From the NCBI GenBank assembly GCA_025054795.1, contig JANWZU010000100.1, forward strand, positions 1 to 5,012: a stretch of DNA of 5,012 bases, written 5' to 3'. Positions 1 through 5,012 of the stretch are shown here, one piece after another. This DNA is from Candidatus Caldarchaeum sp. GTDB lineage: Archaea > Thermoproteota > Nitrososphaeria_A > Caldarchaeales > Caldarchaeaceae. The notes below the pieces were generated by a model that saw only the letters and a list, made by a program, of their open reading frames with translations, made no database searches and was not told the origin of the DNA. A program made the translations under genes and the position numbers. Each line of letters starts with the position of its first letter. Position 1 is the stretch's first letter.

Positions 1-768
1 GTGTGGGCTGTCGAGGTTCACGCAGCCACGAGCTACAACGGCTACAGGTCTGAGACGAGAACCCGGACAACGGGCGTCGGTAAAAACGCTAGAACGACTG
101 CATACACCGTCTACGTTCCTGTGAAGGGAGAGTTTGACGAAAATCTGGCTGTGGCTGTTTACGGCAGAAAGTTCGAGTCGATCTTCGGCCTTGGAGCCGT
201 CAAATCAAGCCTTCTCTCTCGGCTCGACGCAGCGGTAGAGCTAGACCCCTCGCTTACCAAGGGTTGGGAGGCGCTGGGCTCGGAGCTTTCTCGGGAGGAG
301 GCTGTCGAAGCAGCTAAGACGAGGGCCGCCGAAGAGCACAGGAAAAGAGCTGAGAAGATGACGAGCAGGCTTTTCGACTGCTACACGAAGGCCGAGCCCA
401 AGTCCACACGTTTAATCTTGTACCCTGTGCTGGAGGCAAGGTACGAGTCTCGTGGAAAATCCTACCGTGTATGCGTCGACGGGGTCAAGGGTTCTGCGAG
501 GGTTTTGAAGGCGGAGCTGCCTATCTCGGCTGCTGCAAGGCTTGGACGGGCTGTTGCTGCGGCCGCCGTGGTGTTGGCTTTGGCTTTGGCTGCTGTGTTT
601 CTCCAGCCTTTGATAGGCTCGGACCTCCCTGAAGAAGCGCAGCTAGCCATAATCGCAGCCCCTCCCATAGCTGCTGGAGCCGCAGGGTTCCTAGGCTCGC
701 TGTCAGCCACCGCTGTCCAGAGAATTGCAAAAGCCGTTGAAGAAACGGACATCGCAGTCCTGAGGTGA
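1..768 (+). CDS. Two-TM membrane protein, paralogue of the downstream zinc-ribbon protein (5' end cut by window)
   Basis: The reading frame is open from the first base, and the GTG there is probably an internal valine rather than the true start. The visible 255 residues align with the middle and C-terminal part of the next gene: residues 2-16 (WAVEVHAATSYNGYR) match its FWVATVRARTSFTGI region, and YPVLEARYESRGKSYRVCVDG (139-159) matches its YAPIWRIGYEFRGKQYYAMVD. By analogy the missing part should hold an N-terminal zinc ribbon and about 85 residues. The soluble domain (about 1-175) includes a charged helix at 97-120. Two membrane segments follow, at about 183-204 and 214-236, then a short amphipathic tail. 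The stop lies 4 nt before the next start, so the two are co-transcribed. The biochemical function is unknown. A membrane adaptor role is inferred from the SPFH gene nearby. Confidence 0.8.
   Translation: MWAVEVHAATSYNGYRSETRTRTTGVGKNARTTAYTVYVPVKGEFDENLAVAVYGRKFESIFGLGAVKSSLLSRLDAAVELDPSLTKGWEALGSELSREEAVEAAKTRAAEEHRKRAEKMTSRLFDCYTKAEPKSTRLILYPVLEARYESRGKSYRVCVDGVKGSARVLKAELPISAAARLGRAVAAAAVVLALALAAVFLQPLIGSDLPEEAQLAIIAAPPIAAGAAGFLGSLSATAVQRIAKAVEETDIAVLR
762..768 (+). promoter_or_regulatory. Shine-Dalgarno for the zinc-ribbon membrane protein
   Basis: GAGGTGA sits 4 nt before the ATG at 773 and contains the stop codon of the preceding gene. It supports the ATG as the start and points to coupled translation of the two paralogues. 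Confidence 0.6.
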
Positions 769-772
769 AGCC

Positions 773-1786
773 ATGTCCGTCAAAACCTACCAGTGTCCTA
801 ACTGCTCTGCACCTCACGAGGTTAGACAGGGAGATGTTGCGATTAAATGCAGGTACTGCGGCGCATCCTTCAGGACTTTCGAGGAGGAGAAAAGGTATAT
901 CGTCCCCGTCCACTACGACAGCAGCCGAGCCGTCGAGAACTTTCTTCTGTGGGTTAAGAAGCAGACCGGCTACGAGGAGTCGCTGCCCCTCAACATAAAC
1001 CTGAGAGAGGCACAGCTCCACTTCTACCCCTTCTGGGTGGCAACAGTCAGAGCCAGAACGTCTTTCACAGGCATCGGCGAGGACGTCGAATACTCCAACC
1101 CCGAGCCCAGAGGAGGCTACCGAAGCATCAGAACAGTGACGAAGCAGGAGTCAGGCAGCTTCGAAAGGCTTTTCGAGTTCTGCCTACCCGCTTCGAAAGA
1201 AATTCCCGCCGGCGGTGAGTTGGTTGCGGTTTCACGTGCTCGTGTCTTCTTCAGCCACGAATACGTCGAGCAGCGAGGGGGAGTGTTGCACGGCGCAGTC
1301 TTCACAAGGGATGAGGCGAGGCAGACGGCCGAGCGGACTGCCGCCAACGAGCTTTCAAACCTGATAGCTAGGGAGGTTGTCAAAACAGTTTCGAGGAGCG
1401 ATGAAATCGAAGTAAGCGACCTTTCGCTTGTTTACGCACCCATCTGGAGGATAGGGTATGAGTTTCGAGGTAAGCAGTACTACGCTATGGTAGACGCTTC
1501 TTCGAGCCGTGTAATCGACGCCACCTACCCGCCGGACATCGAGGAGAAAGCTGGATACATGGGTGTTGCGGCCCTGCACGTCGTCGCCGGCGTCGTGTTG
1601 GCTTCGCTGCTGTGGGGAGCTGGATGGCTTCCCTCAATCACCGCCGCCGCAGGGTTCATCGCAGCAGCAGCCGGATACGCTTGGAGAGGCCTCAGCCCAA
1701 CTAGGGCGGCTGAACAAATAGCCGAAGGTAAAACACCTGCGCAGAAGGCGGTCTCTCTAGCCGAGCGGTGGATGCGAAAAACCTGA
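773..1786 (+). CDS. Zinc-ribbon, two-TM membrane protein (YdjG-like architecture)
   Basis: This 337-aa protein has a four-cysteine zinc ribbon at its N-terminus: C8-P-N-C11 and C26-R-Y-C29-G. A soluble domain of mixed strands and helices spans about 40-255, including a helix at 180-205 and the sequence YEFRGKQYYAMVD near 229-241. Two hydrophobic segments at about 263-284 and 286-304 form a hairpin, and a charged tail ends WMRKT. With both termini cytosolic, the ribbon would face the cytoplasm. The start is set by the ATG with GAGGTGA just upstream. Length and layout (N-terminal ribbon, C-terminal TM) resemble Bacillus YdjG, which sits beside the SPFH protein YdjI and PspA; this is similarity of architecture, not proven homology. 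It is the second copy of a tandem pair. The family is not securely recognised, and an adaptor that ties the SPFH protein to the membrane is an inference. Confidence 0.85.
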   Translation: MSVKTYQCPNCSAPHEVRQGDVAIKCRYCGASFRTFEEEKRYIVPVHYDSSRAVENFLLWVKKQTGYEESLPLNINLREAQLHFYPFWVATVRARTSFTGIGEDVEYSNPEPRGGYRSIRTVTKQESGSFERLFEFCLPASKEIPAGGELVAVSRARVFFSHEYVEQRGGVLHGAVFTRDEARQTAERTAANELSNLIAREVVKTVSRSDEIEVSDLSLVYAPIWRIGYEFRGKQYYAMVDASSSRVIDATYPPDIEEKAGYMGVAALHVVAGVVLASLLWGAGWLPSITAAAGFIAAAAGYAWRGLSPTRAAEQIAEGKTPAQKAVSLAERWMRKT

Positions 1787-1801
1787 CTTCAACGGATACG
1801 C

Positions 1802-1811
1802 ATAAATCATA
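1802..1811 (+). promoter_or_regulatory. Possible TATA box ahead of the helical-protein/SPFH operon
   Basis: ATAAATCATA stands out in the 46-bp gap between the stop at 1786 and the ATG at 1833. Its centre is about 27 nt before that ATG, the usual archaeal TATA-to-start distance for a leaderless or nearly leaderless message. A weak Shine-Dalgarno-like GGAAGGT (1818-1824) lies 8 nt before the same ATG, so the start may instead be served by readthrough from the upstream genes. The match to a TATA consensus is only fair. Confidence 0.4.
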
Positions 1812-1832
1812 CGCTTCGGAAGGTAGGGCTGC

Positions 1833-2369
1833 ATGGACGTGGAACGTGTTAGGAAGGAGATGGGGCTGCTTGAGAAGATTGCAAGCTACGTCCCGGGGTA
1901 CAGGGGTTATAAGGAGAAGGAGCTGAGAAGAGAGACCGACATACTCGTCAGAAGGAAGGCCAGCGCCCTCCTGTCCGAAGCAAGAGCCACGGCCAACTCT
2001 CCCCTCAGCCCCTCGGCTGCGAGAAAGCTTGCCTACAACCCCGACGCCAAGTTCACGTTCGAGAACATCAGAGCAGAGCTGGACAGAATAACGCAGAGAA
2101 TAGACAAGGCTGTTGCAGGCTACGCCGGGCTGTTCGACGCCGTTAAAGTAAGAGAGGACAAGCTGGACGCAGTGATCAGCCACGACCTCAGCCTGATAGA
2201 GAAAGCCGAGTCAATCAAAACTCTCGTCTCACAGCTGATTCAGGAGGAGGCAGGCTCCGACGGATGGAGGAGCAAGGCCAGCGAGCTTCGAGCCGCTTTG
2301 ACGGAGTTCGACAGACTTCTCGACGAAAGAACAAGGATCTTCAAAGGGTTGGCTGAGGTGGTCGGCTGA
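1833..2369 (+). CDS. Charged alpha-helical protein with YVPGYRGYK motif, partner of SPFH protein
   Basis: This 178-aa soluble protein has no signal peptide, membrane segment or cysteine. The N-terminal helix (1-18) leads to the motif YVPGYRGYKEKELRRETD (19-36), which I recall as typical of small proteins encoded next to COG4260-type SPFH genes, though no family name comes with it. Residues 37-55 are helical, a Ser/Pro-rich linker follows at 56-62, and 77-175 form long heptad-like helices rich in Glu, Lys, Arg and Leu, probably a coiled-coil bundle. Its stop overlaps the SPFH start by one base (TGATG), so the two are translationally coupled and probably act together. A PspA/ESCRT-III-like helical role is tempting, but the protein is shorter than PspA and I see no PspA signature. 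The start is the ATG at 1833, with a TATA-like box and a weak GGAAGGT upstream. Confidence 0.85.
   Translation: MDVERVRKEMGLLEKIASYVPGYRGYKEKELRRETDILVRRKASALLSEARATANSPLSPSAARKLAYNPDAKFTFENIRAELDRITQRIDKAVAGYAGLFDAVKVREDKLDAVISHDLSLIEKAESIKTLVSQLIQEEAGSDGWRSKASELRAALTEFDRLLDERTRIFKGLAEVVG
2355..2361 (+). promoter_or_regulatory. Shine-Dalgarno for the SPFH gene
   Basis: GAGGTGG lies inside the end of the preceding gene, 7 nt before the ATG at 2369. It confirms that ATG as the start and fits with coupled translation across the TGATG overlap. Confidence 0.6.
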
Positions 2370-3316
2370 TGCCCAAAGTGATTCAGTGGGTAGGCGCCCG
2401 GGAAAGCGACATCGTCTGGAGGTTCCCTGTTGACGAGATAGAGTGGGGAAGCAACCTCATCGTCGAGGAGACGCAGGCCGCCGTGTTCTTCCGAGACGGA
2501 AAAGCCTACGACGTCTTCAGAGCTGGCAGGCATGTGCTGACGACGGCTAACCTGCCGCTGCTGACCAGAGTTCTTTCACGGATCGCTGGGTTTGAAAAAG
2601 TACCGTTCAAGGCCACTGTCATCTACGTCTCGCTCAAACAGTTTCAGGGAAAATTTGGAGCTCAGGGACAGACACGCGAGCTTGCTCCGCTGAAGTTCTT
2701 CGGCAGCTTCTGGTTCAGAGTCTCAGACCCCAACCTCTTCGTACAAGAAGCAGTAGGCTCCCAGTCAGCCTACGGAACAGAACAGCTTCAAGAATTCCTC
2801 CGCGCCTACTTCAACGAAGCGGTCATCGACGAGCTCAGCCAGCACGGCATAGCCGACGTCTACGGCAGGCTCGACGAAACAAGCCTACTGGCGAGGAACG
2901 CAGTCGGGCAGGCCTTCAGCCGCATAGGGCTTGAGCTGATTGACGTGAAGTTCGAGGGGCTTGACACGACCGATGAGTGGAGGGACAGGATTTTCTTCCT
3001 CCGTCAAGGAGTGTCGGCTGCGGAGGTGCTGCGTATGCAGACGGTCACGAAGACAGCTGAAGCTCTCTCCCAGAGCCAGGGAGCGGCCGTAGGAGCTGGA
3101 ATAGCTGTGATTCCTCCGCTTTTCCAGCAGCCTCCCACGCAGCAGCCGACCGTTCTGCTCGTCTGCCCCCACTGCGGCCACCAAAACCCTCAAGGCGTCA
3201 AGTTCTGCGGAAACTGCGGAAAACCAATCGCGCCGCAGCCAGCCCGATGCCCCAACGGCCACGAAGCACCTCAAGGCTCTAAGTTCTGCCCAGAATGCGG
3301 AGCAAAACTGAGTTGA
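2369..3316 (+). CDS. SPFH/band-7 protein of the YdjI (COG4260) type with two C-terminal zinc ribbons
   Basis: The 315-aa protein opens with IQWVGARESDIVWRFP (5-20), then IEWGSNLIVEETQAAVFFRD (24-43) and GRHVLTTANLPLL (53-65), the characteristic start of COG4260 proteins. The SPFH fold covers about 28-210 and ends in a helical region at 201-235. A Gln/Pro-rich linker (about 235-262) leads to two zinc ribbons: C266-P-H-C269 with C280-G-N-C283, and C294/H298 with C307-P-E-C310. Unlike many SPFH proteins it has no N-terminal membrane anchor, so it must reach the membrane by lipid contact or by partners. Bacillus YdjI is a cytosolic-side SPFH protein working with TM partners YdjG/YdjH and PspA. 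Here the zinc-ribbon TM proteins upstream are the obvious candidates. The label 'virion core protein' attached to this family is historical. A role in membrane organisation or stress is inferred. Confidence 0.93.
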   Translation: MPKVIQWVGARESDIVWRFPVDEIEWGSNLIVEETQAAVFFRDGKAYDVFRAGRHVLTTANLPLLTRVLSRIAGFEKVPFKATVIYVSLKQFQGKFGAQGQTRELAPLKFFGSFWFRVSDPNLFVQEAVGSQSAYGTEQLQEFLRAYFNEAVIDELSQHGIADVYGRLDETSLLARNAVGQAFSRIGLELIDVKFEGLDTTDEWRDRIFFLRQGVSAAEVLRMQTVTKTAEALSQSQGAAVGAGIAVIPPLFQQPPTQQPTVLLVCPHCGHQNPQGVKFCGNCGKPIAPQPARCPNGHEAPQGSKFCPECGAKLS

Positions 3317-3627
3317 TCAGCTACGGCGCTGGAGCGCTTCTAGCCGTGGTCTTCACGGCTGGAGTGATCATGGTGCTGAGCGGAACGGGGACGATAGCGC
3401 TTGACATCCAGACCGCTGTCGGCGTCCTTCTCTGTGTCTTCGGCGCTTACTCGATAATCTACGGTTCGTTTTCAAGAGACCTTCTTTATCACGTGCTGTG
3501 GGGTGCTTTGTCGGCTGTGGCCGGTGTAGCGTTGCTGTCGGCGCCGTTCGTCAACCCTTTCATAGCGGTCGGGCTGGCTCTGATAGTAGTCGCCTTGGTC
3601 GGCGTGTTCGCAGTCATAAGAAAGTAA
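3295..3627 (+). CDS. Small four-TM integral membrane protein
   Basis: This 110-aa, very hydrophobic protein has four predicted membrane segments at about 8-29, 35-57, 63-84 and 87-108, with only short loops (SFSRD between TM2 and TM3) and a C-terminal RKK-like basic end (VIRK). The start is uncertain: ATG at 3295 lies 22 nt inside the SPFH gene with no good ribosome site, while the in-frame TTG at 3313 overlaps the SPFH stop and would shorten the protein by 6 residues without affecting TM1. Either way the overlap makes it the last gene of the SPFH operon. The spacing and small size are loosely reminiscent of DUF308/HdeD-type or short DUF membrane proteins, but I do not recognise a specific family. 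It may act as a membrane anchor or partner of the SPFH protein. Confidence 0.8.
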   Translation: MRSKTELISYGAGALLAVVFTAGVIMVLSGTGTIALDIQTAVGVLLCVFGAYSIIYGSFSRDLLYHVLWGALSAVAGVALLSAPFVNPFIAVGLALIVVALVGVFAVIRK

Positions 3628-3660
3628 TCCGTTTAGTCATCCCGAATTGCTGAAAAACCT

Positions 3661-3701
3661 GTACTCTTAGCCGAAGAGACATCGACGTACGCAGGCTTTT
3701 T
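3661..3701 (+). terminator. Weak hairpin plus T run after the SPFH operon
   Basis: CTCTT (3664-3668) and AAGAG (3674-3678) pair around a 5-nt loop, and two more pairs (GT 3661-3662 with AC 3679-3680) extend the stem past a bulged A. A run of five T follows at 3697-3701, 16 nt beyond the stem. Archaeal termination depends mainly on T runs, so this could end the upstream transcript, but the stem is short and the T run is modest. The rest of the 136-bp spacer (3628-3763) holds only the promoter of the next gene. Confidence 0.25.
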
Positions 3702-3734
3702 GGGAGAGGCCTATCAATGCGGAGGCTCTAGCGG

Positions 3735-3743
3735 TTTAAATAA
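3735..3743 (+). promoter_or_regulatory. TATA box for the LOG-like gene, leaderless start
   Basis: TTTAAATAA is centred about 25 nt before the ATG at 3764. No Shine-Dalgarno sequence lies between them (the interval reads GCCGTTGAAACCATAAACCC). This is the classic layout of an archaeal promoter that starts transcription at or next to the start codon. Confidence 0.7.
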
Positions 3744-3763
3744 GCCGTTGAAACCATAAACCC

Positions 3764-4321
3764 ATGCTCCAAATCGGCGTAGGCTGTTCAAGCGACAAAG
3801 CACCACCCGCCACAGCAGTCGAGAAAGCCCGTAGGTTTGGACAGAGGCTTGCGGAGTACCGTGATGAAGTTATTCTGTTGACGGGCGGCGACGGCGGATT
3901 GATGAAAGTCGTCTGCGAAGAGTTTTACAAAAAAGGCGGCCTCACAGTCGGCGTAATTCCCTACGAAGACGAATCCATCGACGAAACACATCCACGGTAC
4001 AACCCATACAACACCATAGTCTTCAAAAGCGGACAGACGTTTCAGGCACGTAGCATCGGCCTCGTACGGAGCAGCGACAGCTTCGTAATCCTCGGCGGAG
4101 GCTCGGGCACAATCGTAGAGGCACATCTGGCGTACGTATACCGTATACCTTTAGTCGTTTTAACAAAAACAGGTTATCCCTCGGACCTTCTTCAGCAGAC
4201 ACATCCAGACGGATACCTAGACCATCGAAAACTCATAGCAGCGGTCTACCTCGAAGACCCAGTCGAGGCAGCCGACACATCGGTCAGCCTAGCTCGAGCG
4301 AGAAAGCAGCAGCGCCGCTGA
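3764..4321 (+). CDS. LOG/TIGR00725-like Rossmann-fold nucleotide-binding protein
   Basis: This 185-aa protein has the size and motif order of the DprA/LOG-related TIGR00725 family. The first strand carries IGVGCSSD (4-11). LLTGGDGGLM (38-47) corresponds to the glycine-rich phosphate loop, and QARSIGLVRSSDSFVILGGGSGTIVEA (split 94-108 and 109-120) to the R...SD...PGG.GT..E signature. LAYVYRIPLVVL (122-133) follows, as expected. The PGG of true LOG cytokinin-activating enzymes is GGG here and the usual RK is RS, so a LOG phosphoribohydrolase activity is uncertain; the catalytic-type Glu119 is kept. 'Lysine decarboxylase' labels for this superfamily are a known misannotation. The likely ligand is a nucleotide or nucleotide derivative. 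It has its own leaderless promoter, and the deoxyhypusine synthase gene begins 40 bp later with its own promoter, so adjacency need not mean shared function. Confidence 0.85.
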   Translation: MLQIGVGCSSDKAPPATAVEKARRFGQRLAEYRDEVILLTGGDGGLMKVVCEEFYKKGGLTVGVIPYEDESIDETHPRYNPYNTIVFKSGQTFQARSIGLVRSSDSFVILGGGSGTIVEAHLAYVYRIPLVVLTKTGYPSDLLQQTHPDGYLDHRKLIAAVYLEDPVEAADTSVSLARARKQQRR

Positions 4322-4331
4322 AAAGATAAAA

Positions 4332-4339
4332 TTATAAAG
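4332..4339 (+). promoter_or_regulatory. TATA box for deoxyhypusine synthase, leaderless start
   Basis: TTATAAAG is centred about 27 nt before the ATG at 4362, and an A-rich stretch lies directly upstream where TFB would bind (BRE). The spacer 4322-4361 is only 20% GC and has no Shine-Dalgarno sequence before the ATG, so the message is probably leaderless. Confidence 0.7.
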
Positions 4340-4361
4340 AATCATATCACGTAGATTGTAA

Positions 4362-5012
4362 ATGATCGTGGAGGAAAGGATACTCAAAGCACCGCTCAAG
4401 CCCTTGGAGGTGGGTGAGAAGACAGTATCACAGCTTTTGAAGGAGATGAGGGATACTGGTTTTCAGGGACGTAGCTTGGGCCTCGCCGCCGACGTGTGGG
4501 AGGCTGCCTTAAGGTCTGAGGATACCGTGATCATGCTTGGTTATGCTGGCTCGCTCAGCACGACGGGGCAGTGGAAGCTTGTGAAATGGCTGATTGAGAA
4601 GAGGTTTGTGGACGTTGTTGTCTCAACGGGCGCCAACATCTCTGAAGACCTCATCGCAGCCATGGGCTTCAACTACTACATAGGCACGCCGTTCGTCGAC
4701 GACGACCTTCTGCGTAGGAACGGAATCTACAGGTTTCACGACGTCTTCGTAAGGGAGAGAGAATACATCAAGATGGAGGAGATGCTGGCTGATTTCATGC
4801 TGTCGCTTGACGGAAGAAAGCCGATGTCTTCCGCCGAGTTCCTGCATCTCTTCGGCAGATGGCTCGATGCTAAGAAAATCAACGGAATAGTCCAAGCGGC
4901 CTACAGGTCAGGCGTTCCAGTCTTCAGCCCAGCCATAGAGGACAGCGGATACGGCGTAGCCTACCTCATCAACAAGCATCGAAGGCCCGGCTTCAACCTC
5001 ATCCTAGACCAC
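4362..5012 (+). CDS. dys: Deoxyhypusine synthase family protein (3' end cut by window)
   Basis: The frame runs open for 217 codons to the window edge. Family members transfer the aminobutyl group of spermidine (with NAD) to a lysine of translation factor aIF5A, the first step of hypusine formation; they act as cytosolic tetramers. Matching landmarks are GFQGRSLGLA (33-42, human GFQATNFGRA), LGYAGSLSTTG (59-69, NAD-contacting loop), FVDVVVSTGANISEDLI (82-98, human MVDVLVTTAGGVEEDLI) and VPVFSPAIEDSGYG (185-198). In the last motif the human D-G-S reads D-S-G, and D-S is common in archaeal and DHS-like proteins. The catalytic lysine lies about 90 residues beyond this point in human DHS and is outside the window, so an active enzyme cannot be confirmed here. 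Some archaea and bacteria carry DHS-like paralogues for other polyamine reactions. The ATG at 4362 is supported by the TATA box 27 nt upstream. Confidence 0.92.
   Translation, partial: MIVEERILKAPLKPLEVGEKTVSQLLKEMRDTGFQGRSLGLAADVWEAALRSEDTVIMLGYAGSLSTTGQWKLVKWLIEKRFVDVVVSTGANISEDLIAAMGFNYYIGTPFVDDDLLRRNGIYRFHDVFVREREYIKMEEMLADFMLSLDGRKPMSSAEFLHLFGRWLDAKKINGIVQAAYRSGVPVFSPAIEDSGYGVAYLINKHRRPGFNLILDH

Noticed and set aside
521..1021. 166-codon open frame on the - strand
   Set aside because: It lies opposite two well-supported + strand genes, reads as low-complexity Leu/Gln/Arg sequence and has no recognisable domain or promoter.
1701..2183. 160-codon open frame on the - strand
   Set aside because: It spans the end of one gene, a promoter and the start of another on the + strand, and shows no domain; a shadow of GC-rich coding sequence.
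2885..3274. 129-codon open frame on the - strand
   Set aside because: It is antisense to the SPFH linker and zinc ribbons, and its Cys/Leu-rich content is explained by the codons on the other strand.
2369..3316. Viral origin suggested by the family label 'virion core protein'
   Set aside because: COG4260 carries that name for historical reasons. Its members are cellular SPFH proteins and nothing else here looks viral.
3628..3763. Small RNA or tRNA gene in the spacer
   Set aside because: No cloverleaf, GTTC-type T-loop or kink-turn boxes can be seen; only a short hairpin, a T run and the next promoter.
3764..4321. Lysine decarboxylase
   Set aside because: The label stems from an old misannotation of the LOG superfamily; there is no PLP-binding lysine context and the protein is far too short.
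4369..4379. GGAGGAAAGG as a ribosome binding site inside dys
   Set aside because: No ATG, GTG or TTG in frame follows at a suitable distance, and a later start would cut off the N-terminal helix; the ATG at 4362 with its TATA box fits better.

Overview
The window looks like a stretch of archaeal chromosome, probably from a thermophilic or TACK-type lineage; that placement is an inference. The evidence is a deoxyhypusine synthase gene (archaea and eukaryotes, plus some bacterial relatives), archaeal TATA-like boxes about 25-27 nt ahead of start codons with no leader, and heavy AGA/AGG arginine use (12 of 15 Arg codons in the deoxyhypusine synthase segment). All seven genes are on the + strand and tightly packed. 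There are no RNA genes, mobile elements or CRISPR repeats that I can see.

Left part (1-3627): five genes that look like a membrane-associated module. Two tandem, paralogous two-TM proteins come first; the complete one carries an N-terminal zinc ribbon, and the first is cut by the window edge. After a 46-bp gap with a possible promoter come a 178-aa charged helical protein with a distinctive Y-V-P-G-Y-R-G-Y-K motif, an SPFH/band-7 protein of the YdjI (COG4260) type ending in two zinc ribbons, and a small four-TM protein. The last three genes overlap at their ends (1 nt and up to 22 nt), so they are almost certainly co-transcribed. Zinc-ribbon TM protein plus COG4260 SPFH protein is the combination seen in the Bacillus ydjFGHI (PspA-partner) locus, so a membrane-stress or membrane-organising role is a reasonable hypothesis. 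No PspA is visible in the window.

Right part (3628-5012): a 136-bp spacer with a weak hairpin and a clear TATA-like box leads to a 185-aa LOG/TIGR00725-like Rossmann protein, apparently leaderless. A 40-bp spacer of 20% GC with another TATA-like box then leads to a deoxyhypusine synthase gene that runs off the right edge before its catalytic lysine. These two genes appear to be independent housekeeping-type units.
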